Assembly (NCBI GenBank): GCA_007123775.1
Contig: SLGK01000054.1
Coordinates: 1-62,225 of the forward strand
Length of the DNA stretch: 62,225 nucleotides
Direction: 5' to 3'
DNA from: Anaerolineae bacterium
GTDB lineage: Bacteria; Chloroflexota; Anaerolineae; Promineifilales; Promineifilaceae
Shown here: piece by piece, positions 25,468-34,497 of the stretch
How the letters are laid out: the number at the start of each line of letters is the position of its first letter
Position numbering within the stretch: the first letter of the stretch is position 1
The notes under the pieces: generated by a model
Databases searched by the model: none
Told to the model about the DNA's origin: nothing
What the model saw: only the letters and a program-made list of their open reading frames with translations
Translations under genes and position numbers: made by a program

Positions 25468-26031
25468 CTACTCATTCAATAAACGGCCGATTCGGTCTTC
25501 CAAAATCGCCTGGTTGATGGTGCCGATGATGACCTCGCGCACAATGCCGTCGGCGTCGATGAAGACGGTGGTGGGCAGATTGATCACGCCGTAACGGTTG
25601 TTGACGACCCGGTCCTGATCGACCAGCAGAGGGAAGGTAAGTCCCATTTCCTCGGCAAAGGTGTCGATCTGGGCCGGGGTTTCCATCTGGTTGACGGCCA
25701 GCAGTATCACCTGACCCTCATACTTCTGGCTGGCCCGCTCAAAATGGGGCATTTCAATGCGGCAGGGACCGCACCAGGTGGCCCAAAAGTTGAGAATGAC
25801 AGGCATTCTTAGTTCCGCGTCGGGATGGGCGTAGGTGGCCAGGCTGTAGCTGTGGCCGCCAGTGGTCATCAATTCAAACTCAGGCGCGGGGTGGCCCACA
25901 ATGGGCGCAGGGGTTCGGCCAGTATCGCGAATGGTAGTTGATTCCTGCGACATCACGATCCAGGCCCCGCCCAGCAGGGCGGCCAGCAGCAGTAAAACGG
26001 TCCATTGGAAGCGTGTCGGTGTCAGATTCAT
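25468..26031 (-). CDS. TlpA/ResA-like membrane-anchored thioredoxin
   Basis: 187 residues. An N-terminal membrane anchor (FQWTVLLLLAALLGGAWIV) is followed by a thioredoxin fold facing the outside. The redox site is NFWATWCGPCRIEM and the cis-proline region is INLPTTVFIDADG. Such proteins reduce disulfides of exported proteins or apocytochromes. No cytochrome genes are adjacent. It probably shares a transcript with lgt. Confidence 0.9.
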   Translation of the reverse strand: MNLTPTRFQWTVLLLLAALLGGAWIVMSQESTTIRDTGRTPAPIVGHPAPEFELMTTGGHSYSLATYAHPDAELRMPVILNFWATWCGPCRIEMPHFERASQKYEGQVILLAVNQMETPAQIDTFAEEMGLTFPLLVDQDRVVNNRYGVINLPTTVFIDADGIVREVIIGTINQAILEDRIGRLLNE

Positions 26032-26158
26032 TGCGACTGAGTATACCTGTCTGCGTTAAAGGGGTGCAAATGGATTAACGGCCGTTTACCCCCTTTCCGA
26101 GCAACTCTTAATTTATGATGGTTTTACTTCCGGGTACCCTTATGGGACAATTGAACCC

Positions 26159-27004
26159 ATGAGTAATACAAACCATAACCAGGCCGGCCCAAAACCGGCT
26201 CCCAGGCTCGACACCATTCAACTGGTGGCCATCGACATGGATGGCACCTTACTCAACAGCCAGCACCAACTCTCACCGGGCAACGAGGCGGCCCTGTGCC
26301 GCGCTCTGGAAAACGGGGTCAAAATCGTCTTCGCTACTGGCAAAACCCGCACATCGGCCGTGCCGATCATCGAAAAGCTAAAGCTGGATACGCCGGGCGT
26401 CTACAGCCAGGGATTGGTGATCACGCACGGAGATGGCTCTATTTTGTATGAACGCACCCTGGCCGCTGTCCTCGCCCACAAAGTCGCTGCCTTTGCCCAG
26501 GCAGTCAACTGTTCGATGGTGGCCTATTCCGGCCCGGACATCGTTACCAGCGTGCGCGATCAATATACGGATGTGTTCATCAACTATCATGAACCGGCCC
26601 CTATTGCTTATGGCTCGTGGACGGCCGTTTTTACCGCCCGCCGCGTCAATAAATTCATCATCGTCAGTACCAAAGAGCGCATTGACCAGATTCGCCCCCA
26701 ATTGGAGCAAACCATCGGCCAGGAAGCGACCATCGTGCAGGCCCTCGACTACATGGTTGAGATTCTACCGCCCGGCGCGTCGAAAGGGGACGGCCTGCGG
26801 CGTGTTCTGGCCCATTTACAGATTGACCCGGCGCAGGTAATGGCACTTGGGGATGGCGAAAACGATGTTGAGATGTTGCAACTGGCCGGGCTGGGCGTGG
26901 CTATGGGCAATGGTATGCCCGCGGCCAAGAAGGCAGCCGATGTGGTGACGGCTACCAATGATGAGGATGGCGTGGCGCAGGCATTGGCCCGGTTTCTCTG
27001 GTGA
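26159..27004 (+). CDS. Cof-type HAD hydrolase
   Basis: 281 residues. Haloacid-dehalogenase phosphatase with catalytic DMDGTLL (nucleophile Asp, acid Asp), a Cof-type cap domain in the middle, the lysine of GASKGDGLRRVL and the metal site MALGDGENDVEML. Cof proteins hydrolyse sugar phosphates, FMN, PLP or nucleotides; the substrate cannot be told. It is divergent from the tlpA-lgt operon. A weak TTTACT-N17-GACAAT promoter lies just upstream. Confidence 0.9.
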   Translation: MSNTNHNQAGPKPAPRLDTIQLVAIDMDGTLLNSQHQLSPGNEAALCRALENGVKIVFATGKTRTSAVPIIEKLKLDTPGVYSQGLVITHGDGSILYERTLAAVLAHKVAAFAQAVNCSMVAYSGPDIVTSVRDQYTDVFINYHEPAPIAYGSWTAVFTARRVNKFIIVSTKERIDQIRPQLEQTIGQEATIVQALDYMVEILPPGASKGDGLRRVLAHLQIDPAQVMALGDGENDVEMLQLAGLGVAMGNGMPAAKKAADVVTATNDEDGVAQALARFLW

Positions 27005-27011
27005 ATTACGC

Positions 27012-27148
27012 CGTAGGGGCAGACCTGTGTGTCTGCCCTATGTGTCTGCCCAAAACCAGGGCGCACATGTGGGTCTGCCGCCGCCTGACCCATAAAACCA
27101 GGGTGTACACCCCCTGAAATCAGGGCGCACACGTGGGTGCGCCCCTAC
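27012..27148. repeat. intergenic GGGGCAGAC/GGGCGCAC palindromic repeat cluster
   Basis: Several short inverted units, such as GGGGCAGACCTGTGTGTCTGCCC and GGGCGCACACGTGGGTGCGCCC, each a hairpin bounded by GTAGGGGC or its complement. It fills the space between the HAD and rimO 3' ends. The last GCCCCTAC supplies the rimO TAG stop. Confidence 0.8.
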
Positions 27149-28551
27149 TGGACTGCTGTGGCCGTTAGCGGAATGATCGTTTGGGGTGTTTCCAATGCTG
27201 GCACACCGGTCAGGTCATAGGTCATGGCCCCGTCGATGCGGACGGGCACAATTTCGCCCAGGGGGAGTTGGCCGGGCACAATGACCAGGCCGTCAATTTC
27301 GGGGGCGTCGCGGTAGGAACGGCCGATACTCACCCCATTTTCAGAATGACCGTCCCCATGCCCTTCCACCAAAATATCCAGCGTGCGCCCCACCTGGGCC
27401 TGGTTCTTAGCCAGCGAAATGGGCTGTTGCAAGGCCATCAGCTCCTCCAGCCGGGCCTGCTTCACCTCTTCCGGCACCTGCCAGGAGACAGTGGCCGACG
27501 GAGTAGAGGCTTCATAGGAGTAGGTAAACGCGCCCACCCGGTCAAAAGCCATCTCCTGCACAAACTGCTTGAGACCGTCAAACTCTTCATCCGTTTCGCC
27601 GGGGTAGCCGACGATAAAGGTGGTACGAATGGTCAGATCGGGCATGGCCGTCCGCATTTTCTCTACGGTACGGTAGACCCACTCGATGTTGGCCGGGCGG
27701 CGCATCCGTTTCAGCGTTTCGCGGTGGCCGTGCTGCAAGGGGATGTCCAGGTAAGGCAACACCTGGGGTAGGCTGGCCATCGTCTCGATTAGCTCGTCGG
27801 TAACGTAGCCGGGGTAGGCGTACATGATACGCAGCCAGGGAATGTCGGGGGCGGCGGTGGTAATCTGGCGTAGCAACTGGCTCAGCCCGTTTTTTAGCCC
27901 CAGGTCGTGGCCGTAGTCGGTGCTGTCCTGGGCAATGATGATCAGCTCGCGGATGCCGGCTTCTTGCAGGCGGACCGCTTCGGCTACAATCGCCTCCGGT
28001 GGGCGGCTGACGTGGATGCCTTTGATCTGGGGGATGGCGCAAAAGGCGCAGGGGCGGCGGCAGCCGTCGGAAATTTTGAGATAGGCGCTGGTCCCGTGAA
28101 CGGCCGTTCGTAACACCCCCCGCTCATCTTTGCCCACCGTCGTGGCCTCATCGGGCAAATGGTAAAGGGGTTCGGGATGCTTGCGGCGGCGCAGTTGGCG
28201 CACAAAGGGCACAATATCCATCCAGCGGCGCGTGCCGATCACGCCATCAATGCCGGGGACCCATTCCACCACTTCATCCCCATAACGTTGGGCCATGCAG
28301 CCGGCGGCAATGAGCAGTTGGTTAGGGCCTTTCATATCGGCCAGTTCGCGCAGCGCACCAATCGATTCCTGGCGGGCGGCCTCAATAAAGCCGCAGGTGT
28401 TGACCAGCAATACACTGGCATCATCGGGATCGGCCACGCCATTAAAGCCGGCCTTGTGCAGCAGGCTGGCCATACTTTCCGAGTCTACCGTATTTTTGCT
28501 ACAGCCCAGACTCAGTAGATAAAATTGTTTCTTCTGTTTTGCTCTACTCAT
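27145..28551 (-). CDS. rimO: ribosomal protein S12 methylthiotransferase RimO
   Basis: 468 residues from MSRAKQKKQFYLL (ATG 28551). A radical-SAM enzyme that beta-methylthiolates an aspartate of ribosomal protein S12. An N-terminal MTTase domain begins LSLGCSKNTVDSESM; two further cluster cysteines are in VNTCGF and AAGCMAQRYG. The radical-SAM motif is SDGCRRPCAFCAIPQIKG. A TRAM-like domain ends the protein (VGRTLDILVEGHG). The SKN in the first motif favours RimO over MiaB. The stop codon comes from the downstream repeat. Confidence 0.95.
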   Translation of the reverse strand: MSRAKQKKQFYLLSLGCSKNTVDSESMASLLHKAGFNGVADPDDASVLLVNTCGFIEAARQESIGALRELADMKGPNQLLIAAGCMAQRYGDEVVEWVPGIDGVIGTRRWMDIVPFVRQLRRRKHPEPLYHLPDEATTVGKDERGVLRTAVHGTSAYLKISDGCRRPCAFCAIPQIKGIHVSRPPEAIVAEAVRLQEAGIRELIIIAQDSTDYGHDLGLKNGLSQLLRQITTAAPDIPWLRIMYAYPGYVTDELIETMASLPQVLPYLDIPLQHGHRETLKRMRRPANIEWVYRTVEKMRTAMPDLTIRTTFIVGYPGETDEEFDGLKQFVQEMAFDRVGAFTYSYEASTPSATVSWQVPEEVKQARLEELMALQQPISLAKNQAQVGRTLDILVEGHGDGHSENGVSIGRSYRDAPEIDGLVIVPGQLPLGEIVPVRIDGAMTYDLTGVPALETPQTIIPLTATAVQ

Positions 28552-28563
28552 GGGGAATTCTTT

Positions 28564-28625
28564 ACCGCAAAGACGCCAAGAACGCAAAGCTTATAAAAAA
28601 TCTGCGTTTATCCGCGTTAATCCTT
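28564..28625. repeat. CGCAAAGACGCCAAG / CTGCGTTTATCCGCG intergenic repeat
   Basis: ACCGCAAAGACGCCAAGAAC followed by ATCTGCGTTTATCCGCGTTA, phrase-like short words similar to repeats in other bacterial genomes. It lies between the rodZ-like 3' end and rimO. Only one copy is in this window. Confidence 0.5.
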
Positions 28626-28655
28626 CGATTTCACTCAGGACAGGTCTGCGTCCTA

Positions 28656-29600
28656 TTATTGTGTGGTGCGCCAGATTTCTTCCCGACTTTCACCCCGTTC
28701 ACCCATGCGCCCCCAGGCGACGTCGTTGATATAGACAAAGACACCAATGGCGTTGCCGGTATTGACAATGGCCTCTTCCTGAGCCGTGAATTCATAGGTG
28801 GGATCGGTGTCACGTACAATGCCGGTGAAAACCACGTCGCCGTCGATGGTCACTTCCATCCAGCCACGCTCGGTGATTTCCAGGCGCAGTTCGATGGTTT
28901 CCATAATGGCAGGCAGTGCCGGCCGCGTGGGGCTAGGCGGCAGGGCGTCAGCCGGATCGAGGCTGCTTGGGGCCATGCCCGGATTGCGATTGGTTCCGGT
29001 GATGGGTACACCACCGGTCATGGTTTCTGGCACTAAAACAGGCGCGTCAGGATCGATTTCGCCAGGAGCCAGTTCGGACTCAGCCTGACCCTGCAAGAAG
29101 GCGGCGATGCTTTCGGTGAGGGCTTCACTGCCGTCCTGGCCACTGGTGATTAAGGGCAAGAAACGGTTAAAGACCAGCCCCACGGCGATAAGGAGGGCGG
29201 CGATAATAATCAGGCGCACGGCTGATGAGGCGGTGCTGCTGTCCTGATAGCCCGCATTGACCTCAAAATTGACCGGATCAAAAAAGGTTGGTCCTTGTTG
29301 GATGGGTTGTGATGATAGGCTGGGGTCTTCCTGGCGCACGGTCGGTAGTGGGGTCGCCATCGGCTTTTCTTTTAGCCGGGCCTCGTAGCGGGTAAGTAGT
29401 GGTTCGGGGTCCAGGCCCAAGAAGCGGGCATAGTTGCGGAGAAAGCCGCGCACATGGACCGGTGTGGGCAACAGGTGGTAGTTGCCTTCCTCCAGGGCGC
29501 TCAGGAATTTGGTGGTAATGCGGATTTCTGACTGCACCTGGGCCAGGGTCAAGCCTTTATTTTCTCTGGCTTCGCGTAGAATATGGCCTAGTTCGTCCAT
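28656..29600 (-). CDS. RodZ-like helix-turn-helix membrane protein
   Basis: 315 residues from MDELGHILREARENKGLTL (ATG 29600). The N-terminal HTH_25 helix-turn-helix (RITTKFLSALEEGNY, VRGFLRNYARFLGLD) in RodZ binds MreB. A membrane helix is near residue 145 (VRLIIIAALLIAVGLVFNRF). The outer C-terminal part has the DUF4115-type beta domain (IELRLEITERGWMEVTIDG). RodZ links the MreB cytoskeleton to wall synthesis. No mreBCD here, so the cell-shape role is inferred. Confidence 0.85.
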   Translation of the reverse strand: MDELGHILREARENKGLTLAQVQSEIRITTKFLSALEEGNYHLLPTPVHVRGFLRNYARFLGLDPEPLLTRYEARLKEKPMATPLPTVRQEDPSLSSQPIQQGPTFFDPVNFEVNAGYQDSSTASSAVRLIIIAALLIAVGLVFNRFLPLITSGQDGSEALTESIAAFLQGQAESELAPGEIDPDAPVLVPETMTGGVPITGTNRNPGMAPSSLDPADALPPSPTRPALPAIMETIELRLEITERGWMEVTIDGDVVFTGIVRDTDPTYEFTAQEEAIVNTGNAIGVFVYINDVAWGRMGERGESREEIWRTTQ

Positions 29601-29695
29601 CGTATCAAAAAAGCCACTGATATAAAGGATCAGTGACTTTGAAAGGAATAGATTGGACCAGTTTGCAGAATTGATCCAATCTGGCAAAGGTCAAT

Positions 29696-30256
29696 TTAGG
29701 CAACGGCCGTTTCGACGTCAGCTTCAGGTTCGGCCGTTTCTACCGCTGCTTCTGCTTCTACCTCGTCCGATTCTACCACCTCTTCCATCAAATCCATCAA
29801 TTCCTCATCTTCCGGTTCAATGATGACGGTCACGTCAGCCTGATGGTCGGCATCGAGGCGAACGGTGACTTTATGTTCACCCAGGTCACGCAGCGAGTCG
29901 GAGCCTGCCCCCACTTTCCGCCGGTCGATTTCGGTCCCCAGCGCTTCGTTGAGGGCGTCAGCCACCTGGAAGGTGGTGACAGAACCGTAGAGACGGCCGG
30001 TCTCGCCAGCCTTGGCGGTGAAGGTCAAGGTCGTTTCGCTGATGCGGGCGGCCAGCGCGGTGTATTTCTTTTCCAACTCAGCGCGGCGGGCTTCGGCCCG
30101 CTTACGGTAGATGTCGGCCTGTTTCATCACGTTGGGAGTCGCTTTGATAGCCAGCCCTTTGGGGATGAGGTAGTTGTTGCCGTAGCCGTTGGCTACTTCA
30201 TGAATTTCGCCAGCATAGCCAACGTTGTAAACATCTTCTTTCAAAAGCACTTTCAT
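29696..30256 (-). CDS. rplI: 50S ribosomal protein L9
   Basis: 186 residues against the usual ~150. The N-terminal rRNA-binding domain begins MKVLLKEDVYNVGYAGEI with the typical GYGNNYLIPKGLA, then the long connecting helix (AEARRAELEKKYTAL) and C-terminal domain (GRLYGSVTTFQVADAL). The last ~35 residues are a strongly acidic extension ending ETAVA. There is no rpsF-ssb-rpsR cluster. It has its own promoter upstream. Confidence 0.96.
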   Translation of the reverse strand: MKVLLKEDVYNVGYAGEIHEVANGYGNNYLIPKGLAIKATPNVMKQADIYRKRAEARRAELEKKYTALAARISETTLTFTAKAGETGRLYGSVTTFQVADALNEALGTEIDRRKVGAGSDSLRDLGEHKVTVRLDADHQADVTVIIEPEDEELMDLMEEVVESDEVEAEAAVETAEPEADVETAVA

Positions 30257-30297
30257 AGCAGGGTATTCTCCATAGATTGTTTTTTTAACAGCAGTTC

Positions 30298-30326
30298 ATA
30301 TTATCAGAGGTAGCTTGTTTTGACAA
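30298..30326 (-). promoter_or_regulatory. promoter of rplI
   Basis: On the minus strand TTGTCA (30321-30326), a 17-bp spacer and TAATAT (30298-30303), ending 42 bp before the rplI start codon. Confidence 0.65.
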
Positions 30327-30366
30327 CCGGAAACGGCCGTTTTCAGCAAGCTCTCAAATTCAAATA

Positions 30367-30398
30367 GAGGTAGATAGGTTTATAACCTATCTACCTCA
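30367..30398. terminator. perfect 14-bp hairpin at the end of the coiled-coil gene
   Basis: GAGGTAGATAGGTT and AACCTATCTACCTC flank TATA. The TAA stop of the gene lies at the loop. No clear U tract follows, so it may be a 3'-end stabiliser or rho-dependent end rather than a classical terminator. Confidence 0.5.
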
Positions 30399-31213
30399 TA
30401 TACCTCATCCATTGCCAGCAGCACATCGTTAATTTCCGTCACCTCATCCACAATCTCCTGGCGCAGACGACGGGCGCGGCCGCTGTCAATGTCTTTGGCA
30501 TCGACCAGCATCGTTTGGGAATAGATGGTACCCAGGTGGGTCAGCGTATTTTCAAGCTGAAGTTCAGCCCGTTTGATAGTTGTCTCCAGTGATTCCAGGG
30601 TATCAACCTGCTTTTCCAGGGCGCCAATAGTGGCCTCAATTTGTCGCTTGATTTGGGGATCGTCACTCTGTGACAGTTTTTCACGCAGCTCAACCAGCCG
30701 CTTCTGCGAGCTGTTCCAATCACGGGCAAAAACGCCCTGCTCATTGCGGTAGCGGTCAATGCGCTGGGCCAGGTTGTAAATATGCTCTAACCACTCATCG
30801 ATCTGGTTGGCGGTGCGCGTTAGCTCCATGGCAATGGCGGTGCTGCGCTGCTCGCGGATGGCCTGGTCAATGCGACTGCGGTAGTCGAGTGCCTGCTCCA
30901 TTCTTTGTTGCAGATCGCGGCTTCTGAGGCGGGCCGGTTCAAACTCGTTGTGCAGCAGTTTAGCCGCCACTTGTTGCCCGAACTCGGGGTCGGTCATGCT
31001 GCTGTAGGTCAGGCCAGCGACTGCCGCTGCGCCACCCAGCAGCCAACCCCACCAGGGGATGATGCCGACATAGCTGACGTTGGGGGCAAAGGTAGCCAGC
31101 AGGAGCGACAGTGAAATAACGGCCGCATTTTCCCAACGAAAAATCGCCTCTTGCACGATAGACTTCTGGACTTTTTCTCGCAATGTTTCGCTAGAAGATG
31201 GACCGTCAGGCAT
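30380..31213 (-). CDS. coiled-coil membrane protein downstream of pspA
   Basis: 277 residues. Two hydrophobic segments near residues 30-70 (AAVISLSLLLATFAPNVSYV, WWGWLLGGAAAVAGLTY) form a hairpin. A cytoplasmic helical region of ~190 residues follows with strong coiled-coil character (LQQRMEQALDYRSRIDQAI, KRQIEATIGALEKQVDTL). I do not recognise a named family. Position right after pspA suggests a membrane partner for the PspA/IM30 assembly. A repeat element lies between the two genes. Confidence 0.65.
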   Translation of the reverse strand: MPDGPSSSETLREKVQKSIVQEAIFRWENAAVISLSLLLATFAPNVSYVGIIPWWGWLLGGAAAVAGLTYSSMTDPEFGQQVAAKLLHNEFEPARLRSRDLQQRMEQALDYRSRIDQAIREQRSTAIAMELTRTANQIDEWLEHIYNLAQRIDRYRNEQGVFARDWNSSQKRLVELREKLSQSDDPQIKRQIEATIGALEKQVDTLESLETTIKRAELQLENTLTHLGTIYSQTMLVDAKDIDSGRARRLRQEIVDEVTEINDVLLAMDEVYEVDRL

Positions 31214-31231
31214 GTTTTTTAGAGTTTCGAG

Positions 31232-31392
31232 TATGGTTCACTGCTCCCTGGCAGTCAACGTTACAAATTTTGACGGAGGACCGAAGACGAAAGACGGAAT
31301 CGCTATTGACCTATCGGCTCATCGCTTTTCCTGGCCATTGGTCTTTCGTCTTCCGTCCTCGGTCAGTGAATGGTCAAGCTACTTTGAACTAT
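31232..31392. repeat. longer repeat element with GACGGAG heptamer core, copy 2
   Basis: It shares its outer parts (GGTTCACTG..CCTGGCAG and GTCAAGCTACTTTGAAC) and the heptamer hairpin core with 14118-14250, but has a longer central loop. It lies in the pspA to coiled-coil gene spacer. The short ends ATGGTTCA and TGAACTAT are near-inverted. Confidence 0.75.
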
Positions 31393-31405
31393 GACGAGTT
31401 TTGGT

Positions 31406-32140
31406 TTAATTTGAGGCTGCCGCGCTTTGGTCGGCCTCGTCGTCAAACGAGAAAGAAGGCTCCTCACTCAGACCCAGCCGTCGCTTCCTTTCCTCAAGCT
31501 GGATGTCAATTTCAGCCTGACCCAGCGCGTCGTCTAGTTGATTACTCAGGCTGCTGGCGTACATTTCGCTGTGGGCGCTAGCTCGGTCCAGCCGGCCGCG
31601 AATTGATTCACCCAGGCGAGCAATATCGGTATCGCCAATGCCCATCAGGTCGTCCAGGCTCTTGATAGCCCGTACCGTTTTCTCCTTCGATTTGGCTAAC
31701 TGGAGCAGTGATTCCAGTTCGCGCTGTTCGCGCCGGATGGTTTGCAGCTTGGCTTGCAACTTCAGGCGAGCATTGAGCAGCGTTTCATACTCCTTTTCCT
31801 GGCGCACCCACTGCTCATGGTATTGCTCTTGCAAGCGGCGATTGGTGTTCATCTCGTTCTGAGCGGCACGGGCCAGATCGGTTTTGCCCTGCATCAGCAA
31901 CGTGTCGATGTTGCGGTCGGCCTGGTCGGCTTTGCGCTTGTATTCGTTGTATTTGCGTTCCAGGGTTCTGACTTCGCCGCCGACGGTAGCGGCCGCCCGC
32001 TCCAGTTCGCGCAAGTTGTTTTCAGCATCGCGAATATATTGGCGCATGACCGCGACCGAGTTTTGTTCCAGGGCGCGGTCCACCATGGCGTGCAGGTTGG
32101 CTTGAATGAGGGTTTGGGTCTTTTCAAGTAATGAGGACAT
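31406..32140 (-). CDS. pspA: phage shock protein A / IM30 family protein
   Basis: 244 residues, almost entirely alpha-helical. The family start is recognisable (LLEKTQTLIQANLHAMVDRA, PMxMI-like region DAENNLRELERAAATV), with helices continuing to about residue 190 and an acidic C terminus. PspA proteins are ESCRT-III-like, coat the inner face of the membrane and repair or stabilise it under stress. The gene lies 22 bp downstream of a hybrid histidine kinase and upstream of a coiled-coil membrane protein, suggesting a regulated membrane-stress module. There is no pspF, pspB or pspC. Confidence 0.9.
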   Translation of the reverse strand: MSSLLEKTQTLIQANLHAMVDRALEQNSVAVMRQYIRDAENNLRELERAAATVGGEVRTLERKYNEYKRKADQADRNIDTLLMQGKTDLARAAQNEMNTNRRLQEQYHEQWVRQEKEYETLLNARLKLQAKLQTIRREQRELESLLQLAKSKEKTVRAIKSLDDLMGIGDTDIARLGESIRGRLDRASAHSEMYASSLSNQLDDALGQAEIDIQLEERKRRLGLSEEPSFSFDDEADQSAAASN

Positions 32141-32162
32141 GTATCTCTCCTTATCTGGTCTA

Positions 32163-34463
32163 TTAACTACGATGATAGGGTAAAGCGACTACAATTTCAT
32201 AAGGTTGGGCCGTGCCATCAGGTCGTGTGGCCGGATGGGCGGGGGTTATAGCGATGTGGCCGTTATGCAGGTCGATATAGCCATTAGCAATTTGAAGATT
32301 GGTGTTAGACAGCAGTTCCACCGCGCTGGTACGTTCGCCAGAAAAAATCGTCTGCATCTGCGTGAACTCGTTGGCCGTTAGCGGCAGGTTAGCAGCAATA
32401 ATAATCTTCAGGTAGGTTTCGTGCTGTCGCAACGAAAGAACGACAGAAGGCGTTGACTGTCGCTGCATACAGGTATGTATGAGCCGTTGCAGGCTGTCGA
32501 TAATCATGGTACTCACGCCCTGAATAGCGGGCAGATTGTGGTCTTCTGGTCTGATGGCGAGCTGGATAGGTTGGTGCGGATCAAGTGCATACTTTTGGAC
32601 CGTCTCGCGCAGTAACAAATGGGGGTCACTAATGGGACAAACCCGCATCTCATAGCCCAGAACGGCTTCGCCTGTCCATAGTTCGGCCAGGGTGATGAGA
32701 TCTTCGATCAGGTCTGTGAGCGTCAGGCTTTCGGCCTGGATAGTTTCCAGGGAGTCGATCAATTCCTGATCGGTACTGACTTCTTGAAGGCGGTCTGCCA
32801 GATCGCTGGAAAATTGAGAAACGGTATGAAGCGGCCGTTGTATATCGGGCGTGATCAGGTTGAGAATGCTCCGTTTTAGGTCATCAAAGTCCTGGGAGAT
32901 AATGTCTTGTATCTGAAAGTGCCGGTCTAGCTGGGAGATGATGAGGTCGATTAGTTCATCACTATTATAAGGTTTGGTAATGTATTGCTCAACCCCGCTG
33001 CGCAGACCCTTGTGGATTTCATGCTCTTCCCCTTTGGCTGTCAGAAAGATGAAGGGGATTTGTAGCCAGTTGGGGTCATTGCGTACCTCAGTCAGTAACT
33101 GGTACCCGTTCATTTCTGGCATCATGATGTCAGAGATGATTAGATCGGGTCTGTGTTTGGCCAACACCTCTAGCGCAACACGGCCGTTTTCGGCCGTTAG
33201 AATCTTAAAGCTGTAATGGCTGTTGGCTATTTGGAGTAACTCTTCCAGGCCGCTTAGAAGATGGGGGTTGTCCTCGACTACAAGGATAGTTGCTTGCGTT
33301 TTGTCAGGTACGGTTGGCTGTTTAATAGCGGCCGTGTCTAGCAGGGGGAGGACGATAGTAAAGGTACTTCCCTCTTCTTCAACGCTTTCTACCTCAATGC
33401 GTCCGCCGTGTAACGTGACGATGCCCTGGGCTATAGTCAGCCCAATACCCGCGCCCTGTTGTTCGAACTTCATTCGGTCATGCTGGTAAAAGAGGTCAAA
33501 TAGCCGGTTGGTAGCTTGTTCAGGAAAGCCCATGCCTTCGTCACTGACACTGATGTGGATCTCCTGGTCGATAACGGCCGTGTTCACGTGTACGTTCCCA
33601 CTTCTTGCTCTAAACTGGCTCGTAAACTTGATGGCATTATCCAGAATGCGGCCGATTGCATCCTGCAGCATACCGGGTACGCCACGCAGCAATGGCAGTT
33701 TGGCTGGTTCGTCATAGTCAAGCGTTATGCCAAGCTCTTTGGCCAGCGGCCTGGCTTGCTCAACCAGTTCTGACAACAACGTGGGCAGATCGTCCAGCAT
33801 GACGGCCGACTGGTTTATGTGATCTTCAGTTTCCCCAGTACGCAGTTCAAGTACCTGGATAAAGTCGCGGACCAACTGGGTCAGCCGCACACAGCCGGCC
33901 TGAATACCCCGCAGGTATTCGGGAAAATTACCATCAATCCCTCTGTTCGTGTCAACCTTGATCATGTCCAGATAGGCCGTCACGTAGGTTAGCGGCGTGC
34001 GGAGTTCATGATTCAAGATTTTCATCAGGTTCCGCTTGAGCAGGCCCAGGCTCTCATGACGCATGAGCTGCAACTGCATACTGCGATCAAGCTGGACCTC
34101 TATTAACTCGACCAGTTCGGTGGGATTAAATGGCTTGGTAATGTACAGATTAGCGCCACTGACCCGTCCTTTATGAATGTCTTCGTATCTTCCTTTGGCT
34201 GTCAGAAAAATAAAGGGGATGTGGGTCCATTCAGGATTACGCCGCACCGTTTGCAATAGCTCGTAGCCATTCATGGTGGGCATCATGATGTCTGAAACGA
34301 TGAGGTCTGGCGGCTCTTTTTCAGCAACTCTTAAGGCGGCCTGGCCGTTATCGGCCGTCAATACATGCAGGTCGTAACCAACATCAACGACCTGTAACAG
34401 ATCGTACATGCCTTCTAGCATGGCCGGTTCATCTTCTACCAGGAGTATGGTTGCCTTTTGCAT
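32163..34463 (-). CDS. hybrid sensor: receiver, histidine kinase, receiver, degenerate kinase
   Basis: 766 residues from MQKATILLVEDEPAML (ATG 34463). Receiver 1 (1-120, phospho-Asp in PDLIVSDIMMPTMNGYEL), then HisKA with H-box LNHELRTPL and HATPase (DNAIKFTS, GIGLTIAQGIV). Receiver 2 follows (ILVVEDNPHLLSG, PDLIISDIMMPEMNGYQL). A second kinase-like half has ITPDIQRPLHTV where the H-box should be, without the phospho-His, and an ATPase-like end lacking clear G boxes. There are no membrane or sensor segments. It is likely a cytosolic integrator acting with pspA or the upstream membrane operon. Confidence 0.88.
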   Translation of the reverse strand: MQKATILLVEDEPAMLEGMYDLLQVVDVGYDLHVLTADNGQAALRVAEKEPPDLIVSDIMMPTMNGYELLQTVRRNPEWTHIPFIFLTAKGRYEDIHKGRVSGANLYITKPFNPTELVELIEVQLDRSMQLQLMRHESLGLLKRNLMKILNHELRTPLTYVTAYLDMIKVDTNRGIDGNFPEYLRGIQAGCVRLTQLVRDFIQVLELRTGETEDHINQSAVMLDDLPTLLSELVEQARPLAKELGITLDYDEPAKLPLLRGVPGMLQDAIGRILDNAIKFTSQFRARSGNVHVNTAVIDQEIHISVSDEGMGFPEQATNRLFDLFYQHDRMKFEQQGAGIGLTIAQGIVTLHGGRIEVESVEEEGSTFTIVLPLLDTAAIKQPTVPDKTQATILVVEDNPHLLSGLEELLQIANSHYSFKILTAENGRVALEVLAKHRPDLIISDIMMPEMNGYQLLTEVRNDPNWLQIPFIFLTAKGEEHEIHKGLRSGVEQYITKPYNSDELIDLIISQLDRHFQIQDIISQDFDDLKRSILNLITPDIQRPLHTVSQFSSDLADRLQEVSTDQELIDSLETIQAESLTLTDLIEDLITLAELWTGEAVLGYEMRVCPISDPHLLLRETVQKYALDPHQPIQLAIRPEDHNLPAIQGVSTMIIDSLQRLIHTCMQRQSTPSVVLSLRQHETYLKIIIAANLPLTANEFTQMQTIFSGERTSAVELLSNTNLQIANGYIDLHNGHIAITPAHPATRPDGTAQPYEIVVALPYHRS

Positions 34464-34497
34464 GAATCGACGGGCTAACCTGGCCGCGTTAGCAACA

